Below, one piece after another: positions 43,699-52,998 of a stretch of DNA of 64,000 nt; the first letter of the stretch is position 1, and every line of letters begins with the position of its first letter. The notes beneath the pieces were generated by a model. The model saw nothing but the letters and a program-made list of their open reading frames with translations, was not told the origin of the DNA and searched no databases. This stretch comes from Symploca sp. SIO1C2. GTDB lineage: Bacteria; Cyanobacteriota; Cyanobacteriia; Cyanobacteriales; Coleofasciculaceae. The stretch lies in NCBI GenBank assembly GCA_010672925.1, contig JAAHFP010000006.1, positions 115,503 through 179,502 on the forward strand. The letters run 5' to 3'. Made by a program: the position numbers and the translations under genes.

Positions 43699-44055
43699 AT
43701 GACAGCATCTGGCGACCCTCTTCTCTTTGATTCTGCTTACCTTATAGTGAGAAGTTTCGCTTACTGTCTGTTTTTACTACAGGATGGAGGAAAAGATATT
43801 ATAGAAAAGTTTTTACTTTTTGATCCAAAAATAATTATGGTTTTTCCAGCTTTTATTTTGTTTACAGAAAAAAAATTAGGTAAAGTTTTTTATTCTTTGA
43901 ATACAACTTCCGGAATAATCCTGACTACTACTTTAGAAATAGAAGATCTTAATAGGATGCAATTTTTCTTTTTCAGGCATCTTGTGTCCAAAAAAGAAAA
44001 AAAATTCTCTTATCTTCCAACTTTTTTAAATGATAAGAGAAAAAATTCATTTTGA
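43699..44055 (+). CDS. doubtful hypothetical protein
   Basis: 118 residues from ATG at 43699. AT-rich, with runs of Phe and Lys (QFFFFRHLVSKKEKKFSY) and no ribosome site. No family recognised. A hairpin TTCTCTTATC...GATAAGAGAA (44006-44042) lies across its end. It could be a chance reading frame in the 43385-44279 gap. That gap also has GCTTGC...GCAAGC (44209-44236) and HIP1 sites. Confidence 0.25.
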   Translation: MTASGDPLLFDSAYLIVRSFAYCLFLLQDGGKDIIEKFLLFDPKIIMVFPAFILFTEKKLGKVFYSLNTTSGIILTTTLEIEDLNRMQFFFFRHLVSKKEKKFSYLPTFLNDKRKNSF

Positions 44056-44279
44056 AATTAACCTATGGTTGCATTTTACCATAAAATTTCCAAGTTCAAT
44101 AGTTATTTATTTAGGAGGTAACAATCTCATGGGAGATAGTGATTTTTAAACTAGGTTAATCTAGTAATCTAGCTAGTGCATGACAGCAAAGTCTCCCAGT
44201 AATATTATTGCTTGCTTAATTTAGAGGCAAGCACAGACTAGTGGGTTATTTTTAGCAGTCTGCACTAGACGACTCTACT

Positions 44280-44900
44280 CTAAATTTTCCATTCATCATG
44301 CAATTCAAGGAGGGCTTTGTAGAGCTTTTTGTTGTGTTTGTAATTTATTCTTTGATTGATAAATGCATTAAAATTGTCACAGTAATCTAATACTATTTGT
44401 TGAAAAAAGGTTTTCAAGAATTCTTCATCGACCATCTCCTTTTCAATGCACATTGCCATTTCTGTTAAGAAATTAAGAAGAGTTTTAACTTGTAAACTTT
44501 TACTTTCATCTTCTGATAAACAATTCATGAGAACTTGATCTTGTTTCTCAGAAGGTTCTTGTTTAACTGCTTGAAATATTTCTTTGACGGTTTTTCTCAA
44601 AGGCAAAAATTCTGAACTGTTCCATCTTTGGATATAAGATAAAGTTCTATCATACATCTTCTGGTCTTTATTTTGAGTGATGCTTTTGTAAGCATAAAAA
44701 GCAGCCAATCCGCCAGCACTCATGGCAAATGTAGTAACCGAAAATGTTAGCGTTTCATCATATTCTTCCGGTACAATAACATATATCGCTGTTGTTAATG
44801 CTGATACTAAAATTGAAAGGACAAAGATGTTGAAGGTAATTTTTAAGTTGAATTCAGCAAATATGTTGGGGTTGTTAGTAAAGTTGCGATTCGATGACAT
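44280..44900 (-). CDS. two-helix membrane protein, DUF4760-like
   Basis: 206 residues. Two membrane helices near the N-terminus (about 22-42 and 56-73), then a cytoplasmic helical domain with YDRTLSYIQRWNSSEFLPLRKTVKEIF, a pattern typical of DUF4760 proteins in which a W..P.F.PLR segment follows the second helix. No catalytic motif seen. Stand-alone gene; function unknown. Such proteins sometimes occur near defence or surface genes, but nothing decisive is adjacent here. Confidence 0.65.
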   Translation of the reverse strand: MSSNRNFTNNPNIFAEFNLKITFNIFVLSILVSALTTAIYVIVPEEYDETLTFSVTTFAMSAGGLAAFYAYKSITQNKDQKMYDRTLSYIQRWNSSEFLPLRKTVKEIFQAVKQEPSEKQDQVLMNCLSEDESKSLQVKTLLNFLTEMAMCIEKEMVDEEFLKTFFQQIVLDYCDNFNAFINQRINYKHNKKLYKALLELHDEWKI

Positions 44901-45227
44901 TAGGATTTCAGTACTTTAGTTGAAAAAATAACTGATAAATGGTTGAATAAAATCCAAAAATCAACCATATTCGTCTACTACCTCCAAAGGAAAATGTTTG
45001 GAGATTTTTATGACACATACTAAGCACCCTAATAGTAAGAGGACAGCCTAAGCCGTTGAAATAAGCACTAATTCAAATTGTTACTAGTTTAGTCTATTTT
45101 TTCTAACTTTGGGAGGAAGCAATTATAAAAATTAACTCGTATGGATTGAATCACTGCTGCTACAAACTCGCTCAAGCGCTAAGCTGTATTTTTGGAGCAA
45201 AACCTTATACCGATTCCAAATCCACTG
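44901..45227. other. non-coding stretch
   Basis: No gene or convincing regulatory structure seen. Confidence 0.4.
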
Positions 45228-45295
45228 TCTCCCCTACTGAATAATGGATTGCCTGTGAGTCATGGAAGCTTTGCCAGACGCTGGAGAAGGGTGAT
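45228..45295. repeat. dispersed repeat, copy 1, truncating the YhcG remnant
   Basis: TCTCCCCTACTGAATAATGG and the following 33 bases match 47732-47784 at nearly every position and weakly for 15 more. It covers the last codons of the YhcG remnant. Confidence 0.85.
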
Positions 45296-45499
45296 AGAAT
45301 AATAAGTTGAGAAAAAACTTATCTCCTTAGTTTGGTGAATGTACCAAAGACGCTCTGTCAGCTCTTTCACTGTATCAAAAATGCGAACATTGTGACCCCA
45401 CAGTATTTGTGCAACCAGCTGTTGAACAATTGATTCGTCAGGGTAAGCTTCAGCAAAAGTTCGCATATACTTGAGATTTCGAGGGGAGAATTCCTTCAT
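45260..45499 (-). pseudogene. N-terminal remnant of a YhcG/DUF1016 nuclease-family gene
   Basis: 79 codons. FSPRNLKYMRTFAEAYPDE and QILWGHNVRIFDTVK...RLWYIHQT are the conserved opening of DUF1016_N, present in YhcG-type PD-(D/E)XK proteins of about 350 residues. Several expected residues are changed (for example PWGH reads LWGH), and the frame ends within the dispersed repeat at 45228. Its ATG overlaps the upstream acetyltransferase stop (ATGA), an overlap probably created by decay. Non-functional. Confidence 0.75.
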
Positions 45500-46002
45500 A
45501 TCTGGGAAGAAATTTTATAGACATCCATTTTAATGCCATTAAATATAGTCTCCCTTTCAAATCGCATACCTAACTTTTCCAGAACCCTTAAAGATGCCTT
45601 GTTTTTACGTTCAACCACGCCAAGAATATAGGGAAACTGGAATTGCCTAAATCCATATTGAATCACTGCTGCCGCTGCTTCAGTGGCTAAACCCTGACCC
45701 CAAAACTTTGAATCTAGTCGATATCCAATCTCTTTTTCCTCTTGATTGTCAATTTGCTCAATTGCTATCCCGCAATAACCAATTAACTGGTTACTCTCTT
45801 TGCAAACAGTAGCCCATTTACCAAAACCATAATTTTGGTAAGAAGCGAGAAAGCTTTGTATTTTTTCTTGGGTTTCTGAAACCGAAAGAACTCCAGTTGT
45901 GGAAAATTGCATAACTCTAGGATCTGCCAGTATTGGTGCAAATTGTTCCCAGTCCTCTAATTGAAAGTCTCGAATAATCAGCCGCCGAGTCTCTATCTCC
46001 AT
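45496..46002 (-). CDS. GNAT-family N-acetyltransferase (RimJ/RimL type)
   Basis: 168 residues. METRRLIIRDF-like start (IETRRLIIRDFQLEDWE), the acetyl-CoA loop as LDSKFWGQGLATEAAAAVIQYGF and the ending VVERKNKASLRVLEKLGMRFE fit acetyltransferase family 3. Substrate not predictable: protein N-terminus or a small molecule. Starts with ATG at 46002. Confidence 0.92.
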   Translation of the reverse strand: MEIETRRLIIRDFQLEDWEQFAPILADPRVMQFSTTGVLSVSETQEKIQSFLASYQNYGFGKWATVCKESNQLIGYCGIAIEQIDNQEEKEIGYRLDSKFWGQGLATEAAAAVIQYGFRQFQFPYILGVVERKNKASLRVLEKLGMRFERETIFNGIKMDVYKISSQI

Positions 46003-46093
46003 TTTGCTTAACTCTGTTTAGGGTAGCGATCGCATTAGACTTCCCTTACGGTAGTAAATACGTACTTATGCTGGGTTTTGGGAGCATTTGAAA

Positions 46094-47494
46094 TTAAAAT
46101 TCTACTGGATAAGTATTAGTTGACCAATCTCTTGTACTTACAGGACAAGCTGAACCTAAATTATTAATATTCCATTGAACATAAGCATTATCATTATCTT
46201 GCCAAGTAATCTTAATCGTGCCAACACAATTACCTGAATTTCCAGACATTTCAAAAATTCCTTGTAAAGTATCTCCAGTTGTACAACCTCCTGTTTTAGT
46301 AGAAGGAATGGTAATTGCTCCTGAAAATGGAAGTTTATCATAACCAAAAACAGTTTGAACAGAACCAATTGTACTAGTTCCAAAGCAAATTTGATTTAAA
46401 TTAGCAATTCTAGTTAAGTTACTTTCCGAACGCCAAACTAAGTTTTGTGGGCTAGAAGTTTGTAAATTATTACTAGTTTTAACTGCATTATCTCTGAAAA
46501 AGAAAGCCCAACCAACAAGTGAAGTTATTCCAATTATTACAGCAAAAAATGTGATTTTAAACAAATCAAAGACTTGATTATCTGGTTGAGGTGAAGCAAT
46601 AGGTTGAGTTACAGCATTTTTTTGATTTTGAGGTGGAGGGAAATAAGGTTCAGTTGATGCCATCATTGACTGCTCTTGTAATGCCTGTCTCATTAATTGA
46701 GCCGTAGCAAAACGTTGATTAGTTTGAGCTTTAATGGATTGGTCAATTACATTCGCCAATGTTGGGCTGACATGCAAAGCATATTTTCGCCAGAGAATTT
46801 CTCCATCAAGGGGATTTTTTTCTAATTCTCTAGGAGATCTACCTGTTAATAGACAAATTGCTGTTAAGCCAAGAGCATATAAATCACTGGAAAAAACAGG
46901 TCTTCCAATTGATTGTTCGGGAGGCATAAATCCTGGTGTTCCAATTACAATAGAACTAGTTAAGCTGCCTCCCGAAGACGTTACTGTTCCCATTGCTTCT
47001 CGTACTGCACCAAAGTCAATCAAAATAGGCAGTTGATCCGATTGACGAATAATAATATTATCGGGCTTGATATCTCGGTGTATAATTCGTTTGCTTTGAA
47101 GATATTCTAAAACTTCTAATAGTTTTAACAAAATAATTTTAATAAAATCTTCAGTTAGTTTTCCTTGCTTCTTAAGTAAATTAGATAACGTGTCTCCCTG
47201 AATATATTCTTGAACTAAATAAAATTGTTCCTGTTCTTCAAAATAAGCAAATAACGTGGGAATTTGTCCATGACCATTCCCTAAATCTTCTAAAATTGCT
47301 GCCTCTCGTTGAAAACGCTCTTTAACTAGTTGATATACTTGTAGATTATTATTCATAGGTCGCAGTTTTTTAATTACACAGGTGCGACCTGATGGTAAAT
47401 GGGTATCTTCAGCAAGAAATGTATCTCCGAATCCTCCACTTCCTAAGTGTTGAATAATACGATAACGATTTGTTAATAGATTTGGATTGCTCAT
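46094..47494 (-). CDS. membrane-anchored Ser/Thr protein kinase
   Basis: 466 residues from ATG at 47494 (MSNPNLLTNRYRIIQHLGSGG); a TTG start eleven codons upstream is less likely. Hanks-type kinase with all key residues: G-loop GSGGFG (18-23), Lys42 in VIKKL, catalytic HRDIKPDN (139-146), DFG (160-162) and GTPGFMPPEQ. One membrane helix (about 315-335), then an extracytoplasmic C-terminal domain of about 130 residues with two Cys pairs (CFGTSTIG, GGCTTGD, GNCVGTI, ACPVS), probably a ligand sensor. Cyanobacterial SpkB/PknB-like kinases have this layout. It is divergent from a pseudokinase gene at 47884. Confidence 0.93.
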   Translation of the reverse strand: MSNPNLLTNRYRIIQHLGSGGFGDTFLAEDTHLPSGRTCVIKKLRPMNNNLQVYQLVKERFQREAAILEDLGNGHGQIPTLFAYFEEQEQFYLVQEYIQGDTLSNLLKKQGKLTEDFIKIILLKLLEVLEYLQSKRIIHRDIKPDNIIIRQSDQLPILIDFGAVREAMGTVTSSGGSLTSSIVIGTPGFMPPEQSIGRPVFSSDLYALGLTAICLLTGRSPRELEKNPLDGEILWRKYALHVSPTLANVIDQSIKAQTNQRFATAQLMRQALQEQSMMASTEPYFPPPQNQKNAVTQPIASPQPDNQVFDLFKITFFAVIIGITSLVGWAFFFRDNAVKTSNNLQTSSPQNLVWRSESNLTRIANLNQICFGTSTIGSVQTVFGYDKLPFSGAITIPSTKTGGCTTGDTLQGIFEMSGNSGNCVGTIKITWQDNDNAYVQWNINNLGSACPVSTRDWSTNTYPVEF

Positions 47495-47616
47495 TTTTTG
47501 TATTAAACTAAGCCAGGTGGTAACCAACCTAACTCATCTTGAGAAGATGCAGTTTAGTACAATGTAACAAAAGTCAACCCCATTTTGGGGTTTATTGAGA
47601 AGTAATCTCATCACCA

Positions 47617-47672
47617 TTGGCTGGCTCAGTCAACCATTTTTTAACCGTCTGTGTTAAATTTTTACTCTTGAT
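47617..47672. other. relic copy of the start of the GT39-type gene
   Basis: CCATTTTTTAACCGTCTG (47635-47652) and flanking bases match the region around the GT39 start codon at 43370-43405. The ATG is changed and nothing further of the gene remains. It is accompanied 60 bp later by the second copy of the 45228 repeat, in the same order as at the source. Confidence 0.7.
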
Positions 47673-47731
47673 AGACCAACCTAACACTCTCAAAATTCTA
47701 GTAAAAGCTTAGAACTATTCCGGATCAAGCA

Positions 47732-47799
47732 TCTCCCCCACTGAATAATGGATTGCCTGTGAGTCCTGGAAACTTTGCCAGACGACTGATTAGGGTAAT
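47732..47799. repeat. dispersed repeat, copy 2
   Basis: 53 bases (47732-47784) nearly identical to 45228-45280, weaker similarity to 47799. Confidence 0.85.
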
Positions 47800-47883
47800 T
47801 ACATGGTGTTAATTCCATCAACCTAACTAGTAGTCTCGCTCTAACAGGGGATATCACTTTGGTCATGCATGGGAAGGAATTGT

Positions 47884-49845
47884 ATGTCTATCTTAGAGTT
47901 AAGCACCAGCAACGGGGTAACAACAGAATCACTAATCAATGGACGTTATCAACCGGTTGAAGTCATAGAAAATCGGGGATTGGGTCAAACCTTTATTGCT
48001 CTTGATACCCAAAAACCGGAGCGTCCTGAATGTATTATTAAGCAACACCAACTCCTTAATAACCACCGCGAATCTCTAGAAGCAGCCAGAGAACTCTTTA
48101 AAAAGGAGGCGCAAACCCTAAAAACTTTGGGCTCCCATGACCAAATTTCCCAGCTGTTAGATTATTTTGAAATCGAGCAAAACTTTTACATAGTACAAGA
48201 ATTCATTTTTGGACATCCTCTAGGTGCAGAATTAGCTCCTGATGGACGTTGGACTGAAGGTGAAGTACTTATGCTGTTGCATGAAGTACTCCATATTCTG
48301 GAGTATGCTCACAGCCAGGGAGTCATTCATGGTGCGATTCAGCCAGATAACCTGATCCGACGGGAGCAGGATGGTAGATTAGTTTTAACTGACTTCAGTG
48401 CCATCCGGCAAGTGCGAGCACCCTTGTTACCTGCTCAAGAACAGGTTTGTTTAACCATGTCTATGGGTGCATTAGAGTATATGTCAGCGGAGCAGTTACG
48501 GGGAAAACCTCGCCCTAGTAGTGATATTTATGCCCTAGGAATGATTGCAATTCAAGGGCTAACAGGAATGAGACCCGATCAATTGCCAGAAGCTCCAGAT
48601 ACTGGAGAAGTTGTTTGGCGGCAAGAGGCAAAAGTCAGTGACGCGATCGCTGCTATTCTTTCTAAGATGGTAAGTTACCACTTTAAAGACCGCTATCAAT
48701 CAGTAACTGAAGTTCTAGAAGCTTTTAAATCCTTTGAAGGTTCTGAGCCTTCTCCTCCTCAGAAGAAAATCAGTCAGTATGTTAACCTCAGAGCAGCTGT
48801 TAATCTCAAAACAGCTGGAGTTGCCACTTCCCTGGCTTTAGCAGTTGGAGGCTACTCTTTTCTACAACACTACAATCCTCTCAATCCAGGGATTAATACT
48901 CTAGCCCAGGCACAGCAAAAGTATCAGGCAGGAGAATTGGATGAAGCTCTCCAGCTAGCAGAATCAATTGCTACGAATAGCACTGCCTATGAAGCAGCTC
49001 AAGAAGCGATTACACAGTGGCAAGAAAACTGGGACAATGCTAAGGAGCAATTTGAGGCAATTGAACAAGCTTTTGACCAAAGTCGCTGGCAAGATGTGAT
49101 TGAGCAGGCAGCTCAAATACCAGATATTGACTTTTGGCAACAGCAAACAGCACCAAAAGTACAACAAGCTCAGGTAAATCTTGAGCAAGAAGCTGAAGGG
49201 TTATTACGACAGGCTTACACCCAAGCGATTAACAAAGATTTTACTGGAGCATTAAAAAGTTTCCAGCAAATCCCCAAAGGAACCAAAGCCTACGCTCAAG
49301 TCCAAGCCAAAACTGCTGAGTACAAGCAAAAGCAACAAGTTAGAGCTCAATACTTTTTACATCAAGCTTACAACCAAGCGATCGATAAAAACTTTACCGC
49401 AGCCTTGGAATATTTAAGAAAAGTTCCACGAGGTACGACAGTATACGCTCAAGTTCAGCAGAAAATTGCTGAATATGAAGAAAAGCAGCAGGTTAAGGCA
49501 GACTATCTGTTACATCGAGCTAATAACCGAGCTATTGTGAGAGACTTTGCTGGTGCATTGGAGCATCTCCGACAGATTCCGGAAGATACTCCTGCATATT
49601 CTCAAGCTAGAGAAAAAATAGTGGAGTATACAGCCCAGCAAGATAGTCAAGATACTTCACAGCAAGAAGAAACAGCAAGCACGTCTTCAAATGATGATTC
49701 TACTGCTACCCAACCCTTTAATGAAGAGCCATTTACCAGCAGTAATCACGATAGTGGAAGTAGCTCCGATGATTTGTTTTCAGGAAATGATTTTTTTGGC
49801 TCAAGCCTCAACCCTGGTAGTAGCCTACAAGAAATTATTCCATAA
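47884..49845 (+). CDS. Ser/Thr pseudokinase with membrane helix and repeated C-terminal domain
   Basis: 653 residues from ATG at 47884, preceded by GGAAGG. Kinase fold (1-295) with Lys53 (CIIKQ), but the catalytic loop is VIHGAIQPDN (148-156): HRD becomes HGA, so the catalytic Asp is Ala151, and the loop Lys is Gln. The metal motif is DFS (170-172). The glycine loop reads ENRGLGQTF. These losses make phosphotransfer unlikely. One membrane helix (about 310-330) is followed by helical repeats of about 50 residues (QAYTQAINKDFTGALKSFQQ and two relatives) and a Ser/Asp-rich tail. Likely an allosteric partner or receptor, possibly of the active kinase next door. Confidence 0.9.
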   Translation: MSILELSTSNGVTTESLINGRYQPVEVIENRGLGQTFIALDTQKPERPECIIKQHQLLNNHRESLEAARELFKKEAQTLKTLGSHDQISQLLDYFEIEQNFYIVQEFIFGHPLGAELAPDGRWTEGEVLMLLHEVLHILEYAHSQGVIHGAIQPDNLIRREQDGRLVLTDFSAIRQVRAPLLPAQEQVCLTMSMGALEYMSAEQLRGKPRPSSDIYALGMIAIQGLTGMRPDQLPEAPDTGEVVWRQEAKVSDAIAAILSKMVSYHFKDRYQSVTEVLEAFKSFEGSEPSPPQKKISQYVNLRAAVNLKTAGVATSLALAVGGYSFLQHYNPLNPGINTLAQAQQKYQAGELDEALQLAESIATNSTAYEAAQEAITQWQENWDNAKEQFEAIEQAFDQSRWQDVIEQAAQIPDIDFWQQQTAPKVQQAQVNLEQEAEGLLRQAYTQAINKDFTGALKSFQQIPKGTKAYAQVQAKTAEYKQKQQVRAQYFLHQAYNQAIDKNFTAALEYLRKVPRGTTVYAQVQQKIAEYEEKQQVKADYLLHRANNRAIVRDFAGALEHLRQIPEDTPAYSQAREKIVEYTAQQDSQDTSQQEETASTSSNDDSTATQPFNEEPFTSSNHDSGSSSDDLFSGNDFFGSSLNPGSSLQEIIP

Positions 49846-49864
49846 CGGTAGAATGGGGAATGGA

Positions 49865-49983
49865 GAATTTAGAATTTAGAATTTAGAATTTATAAAAAAC
49901 TAATACTCTAGATTAATTGAGATAAATTTACATACAATCAGTATTACAATTCCCAATTTCCAATTCTCAATTCTCAATTCCCA
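49865..49983. repeat. 7-bp tandem repeats (TTAGAAT)n and (CAATTCC)n
   Basis: Two runs, 49865-49893 and 49948-49983, between the pseudokinase and the sugar transferase genes. Confidence 0.85.
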
Positions 49984-50055
49984 AGACTTAATGGTTTTAG
50001 GTTAAGAAATTAAACATTCCATCACCTAAAACCTGTAACCTAAAACTTAAAATTT

Positions 50056-50787
50056 TCAGTAAGCACCATTACCTCTTGGAAAAATCATTACACCAATTGT
50101 CTTAACAATTAGCCATATATCCATCCAAAAATTTTTAAAGTTGACATAGTAAACATCTATCTGTACGCGACGTTGATAAGGAATGTCATTGCGTCCCGAA
50201 ACTTGCCATAGACCGGTAATGCCAGGTCTAATTGTCAGAACTTTATCCATGTAACGCCCGTATTTGGGTAACTCTTCTGGTACTAATGGTCTTGGACCAA
50301 CCACACTCATATCTCCTTTTAAAACATTCCAAAACTGAGGAAACTCATCTAGGCTAGTGTACCGAAGAAATTTACCAATTCTAGTAATTCTTGGGTCTTG
50401 TTTGAGCTTAAAATTATCTTCAAATTCCTCCCGCAGAGCAGGGGAGTCTGCCATCATGTCTGACAACATTTCGTCCGCATTAGTAACCATTGTTCTAAAT
50501 TTAATGCAGCCAAAACGCTTGTAATCTTTACCAACACGTTCCTGGATATAAAAAATTGGTCCTGGAGAATTGATGGCAATCAGTATGACAAGTAGCAGGT
50601 AAACGGGACAAAACAAGATCAAAATGGAAAGGGAAAACAGAACATCAAACAGCCGTTTGGCTAATTCTCCGTCTAAGCGATGTCGCGATAGAACTTTATG
50701 TCTGCTCCTGAAGGCGAGTGGCTGAAAGCCTCGCTTCACGAACGCTCGCAATATCCTGACGGAGATAAGTTGGCTTTGGGCAGTCAT
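50056..50787 (-). CDS. polyprenyl-phosphate sugar-1-phosphate transferase (bacterial sugar transferase family)
   Basis: 243 residues. A single hydrophobic helix (LFSLSILILFCPVYLLLVILI) then the catalytic domain: GPIFYIQERVGKDYKRFGCIKFRTM, DPRITRIGKFLR.TSLDEFPQFWNVLKGDMS.VGPRP and GITGLWQVSGRN are the WcaJ/WbaP/EpsL signatures. It is the C-terminal, monotopic form, without the four extra N-terminal helices of WbaP. It loads the first sugar phosphate onto undecaprenyl phosphate in exopolysaccharide synthesis. It lies 55 bp downstream of a GT4 gene on the same strand, preceded by AGGAGT. Confidence 0.94.
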   Translation of the reverse strand: MTAQSQLISVRILRAFVKRGFQPLAFRSRHKVLSRHRLDGELAKRLFDVLFSLSILILFCPVYLLLVILIAINSPGPIFYIQERVGKDYKRFGCIKFRTMVTNADEMLSDMMADSPALREEFEDNFKLKQDPRITRIGKFLRYTSLDEFPQFWNVLKGDMSVVGPRPLVPEELPKYGRYMDKVLTIRPGITGLWQVSGRNDIPYQRRVQIDVYYVNFKNFWMDIWLIVKTIGVMIFPRGNGAY

Positions 50788-50842
50788 CTTAACTCCTTCA
50801 CTTCACACCACACGTCATGATCATAAGGCCACAAGACACTTG

Positions 50843-52018
50843 CTAAAGTGCAGAGCGCTCTAGAAACTGAAATTTGTTAGCAAAAAGTCGAGATTGGTAG
50901 TCTTGATAGCAGTATTCCAAAAAATTCAAATAGCGATCGCTAAAGGTTTTGGGGGCAAATGCAGCTGCGTTGTCACGGTTCCTCTGAGGGCTAAAGGATT
51001 TGGGTGATGCCTCAAAGGTTTTTACCGCTTCAACCAAGGACTCTGGAGTTTGGGTTGTAAAAAATAGACCAGTACCGTTGTCTGAATGTTGCCGAATATC
51101 TCGAACAATTTCCAAAGCTCCACCAGCACCATAAGCAATTACCGGTGTACCGCAGGCTTGAGCTTCCACTAGAGCAATACCAAAATCTTCGCAAGCAGCG
51201 TAGACAAAGGCTTTTGCTTGAGCCAGATACTGCTCAACTACGGCATCTGGCTGGAAACCCAACACTTGTACATTGGATTTTGCTAGTTGGCGAATTAGTT
51301 TCAACTCCGGTCCATCCCCAATCACTACGAGTGGGTATCCCAGTTGATTAAAGGCTTGAACAATCAAAGACACTTGCTTGTAACTCACTAATCGGGAAAC
51401 TGTCAAATAAAAATCTTCCTTTTGCTCCCGGAAAGTAAATCTTTCGATATTGACTGGTGGGTAAATTACTTCTGCTCGACGCCGGTAGCAACGCCAGATA
51501 CGACGTGCTGTATGGTAGGAGTTAGCAATAAAGTAATCCACCCGGTTTGCCGAAAGAGTGTCCCACTGACGCAACCGATGGAGCAGGTATCGTGTCATTA
51601 AGCCTTGGAGTCCGTGTCCCATAGGACTACTATGTAAGTAATCAAAAGTCAACTCCCAAGCGTAACGCATGGGTGTATGGCAGTAGCAGATGTGTAACTG
51701 TTGGGGACTGCTCAAGACCCCCTTAGCAACGGCGTGGGAAGAGGAAAGGATGACATCATAGTCTCTCAAGTCCAGTTGTTCAATTGCTAGGGGTAATAGT
51801 GGTAGATACTTTTGGACACCATTGCGAGCCAAGGGCAAGCGTTGCAAGAAAGTAGTGCCAATCGAGCGCCCAAATAAATAACTCTGGGGATTAGTAGATT
51901 CAAAGTCAATCAGGGCATAAAGCTTAGCATCAACATGCTTCAAAATTTCTTGAACTACTAGTTCTGATCCACCAGTTGCTTTGGGAGTTAACCACTCGTG
52001 TACTAGGGCATATTTCAA
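50843..52018 (-). CDS. GT4-family glycosyltransferase
   Basis: 391 residues, GT-B fold. N-terminal KYALVHEWLTPKATGGSELVVQEIL, middle VIYPPVNIERF and YLTVSRLVSYKQVSLIVQAF, and the donor-site motif EDFGIALVEAQACGTPVIAYGAGGALE (E-x7-E) of GT4. The variant resembles WbaZ/RfaB-like enzymes of exopolysaccharide loci. Start ATG at 52018. With the downstream priming transferase it forms a small exopolysaccharide operon; no polymerase or flippase is in the window. Confidence 0.93.
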   Translation of the reverse strand: MKYALVHEWLTPKATGGSELVVQEILKHVDAKLYALIDFESTNPQSYLFGRSIGTTFLQRLPLARNGVQKYLPLLPLAIEQLDLRDYDVILSSSHAVAKGVLSSPQQLHICYCHTPMRYAWELTFDYLHSSPMGHGLQGLMTRYLLHRLRQWDTLSANRVDYFIANSYHTARRIWRCYRRRAEVIYPPVNIERFTFREQKEDFYLTVSRLVSYKQVSLIVQAFNQLGYPLVVIGDGPELKLIRQLAKSNVQVLGFQPDAVVEQYLAQAKAFVYAACEDFGIALVEAQACGTPVIAYGAGGALEIVRDIRQHSDNGTGLFFTTQTPESLVEAVKTFEASPKSFSPQRNRDNAAAFAPKTFSDRYLNFLEYCYQDYQSRLFANKFQFLERSAL

Positions 52019-52117
52019 TGATATTTACCTAGAATACGTCTTTGTTGATAAGAGCTTACCCTAAAGGGCAGTAGTAGAGAGAGTGGGATTCTTCTCTCTT
52101 GCGATAAGCTATAGTGA

Positions 52118-52576
52118 TTATTTTTCTTCTGTAGCAGCTTCTGTTGAGCAGTAGGCATTGATCTCCGTAACTAATTGGGTTTCTGAAGCAGTAGCTTTCT
52201 GTAATTTAGTGGAAGCTATCTCCGACCCTTGCCAGTCTTTCTTCTGGAAAGCTGCGATAAAGTCACGGGTGGCTTGGCTGGTATCGCGATACATACTAAT
52301 AAAATTAGTCTGATAATTTTGGAGTTGTTCATCTTTAACCTCAATGGCTTCCATTTCTGGAGATGCTTTTTCCATAGTATCCGCTGCTTGGAGAGCCACT
52401 TCTGGATTGGACAACTGACCACTGTTGGTGATTTCATTAACTTCACCGACTACCTTGTTCGCAACCTGTATGATCTGGTTGCATTCTTGAACTTTCGTGT
52501 TACCGCAGCTGACACTCAAAAAGCTTACGGCAGCTGTCAAGCTAAAAAAAATTAGGTGTCTTCTCGGAAAATGCAT
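52118..52576 (-). CDS. lipoprotein, helical
   Basis: 152 residues. A signal sequence ends in the lipobox LSVSC (Cys24), so it is probably lipidated and membrane-anchored. The mature part is helical (QECNQIIQVANKVVGEVNEI..., QATRDFIAAFQKKDWQGSE) with a C-terminal Cys. Similar small lipoproteins of unknown function occur in cyanobacteria. The ATG is preceded by GGAGAG. It lies 99 bp upstream of the GT4 gene on the same strand, but the link may be accidental. Confidence 0.8.
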   Translation of the reverse strand: MHFPRRHLIFFSLTAAVSFLSVSCGNTKVQECNQIIQVANKVVGEVNEITNSGQLSNPEVALQAADTMEKASPEMEAIEVKDEQLQNYQTNFISMYRDTSQATRDFIAAFQKKDWQGSEIASTKLQKATASETQLVTEINAYCSTEAATEEK

Positions 52577-52767
52577 TATGCTCTCCTACAATAAGTTACG
52601 ACGCTCTTGTTGTCTTAGCATATTTTGTCAACCACCGCATACTATACCTGTAGGGTTGTGTAGCCTTGCTGAATAAGTAACAAGTAACAAGGCTTGGGAT
52701 TTGAGATTTAATAAATAAATGCTGGTTATTTGGCAGTAGCAGCAGGGCGGGTGAGCGAAAAAAAGGG

Positions 52768-52803
52768 TGGGGAGCTGAGGAGCTGAGGGAGCTGAGGAGC
52801 TAA
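52768..52803. repeat. short GAGCTGAGG array
   Basis: Four copies of the 9-10 bp unit of 24317-24455. Confidence 0.85.
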
Positions 52804-52958
52804 GGAAGAAGAGAAAACTGATAATTTTTGGATACTTAGCGAGGAAATCCCACCCAAAATTTCGTTCACCCCAGCAGGGCAGGCAGCCTCAGCTTAATAC
52901 TCACAACATGGTTTCTCTTAATAAAGCTTTCCCTGCTCAAAGCGATCGCATAGATATA

Positions 52959-52978
52959 GGGCGCACCGACGTGCGCCC
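52959..52978. repeat. palindrome GGGCGCACCGACGTGCGCCC
   Basis: Eight-base arms with a 4-base centre. The termini of the MITE-like element at 20867-21109 carry the same GGGCGCAC/CGACGTGC parts. Confidence 0.8.
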
Positions 52979-52998
52979 TTAATGCAAACACAAATCTT

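Noticed and set aside
50056-52576. Complete exopolysaccharide cluster
   Set aside because: Only a priming transferase and one GT4 enzyme are present; no flippase, polymerase or chain-length regulator.
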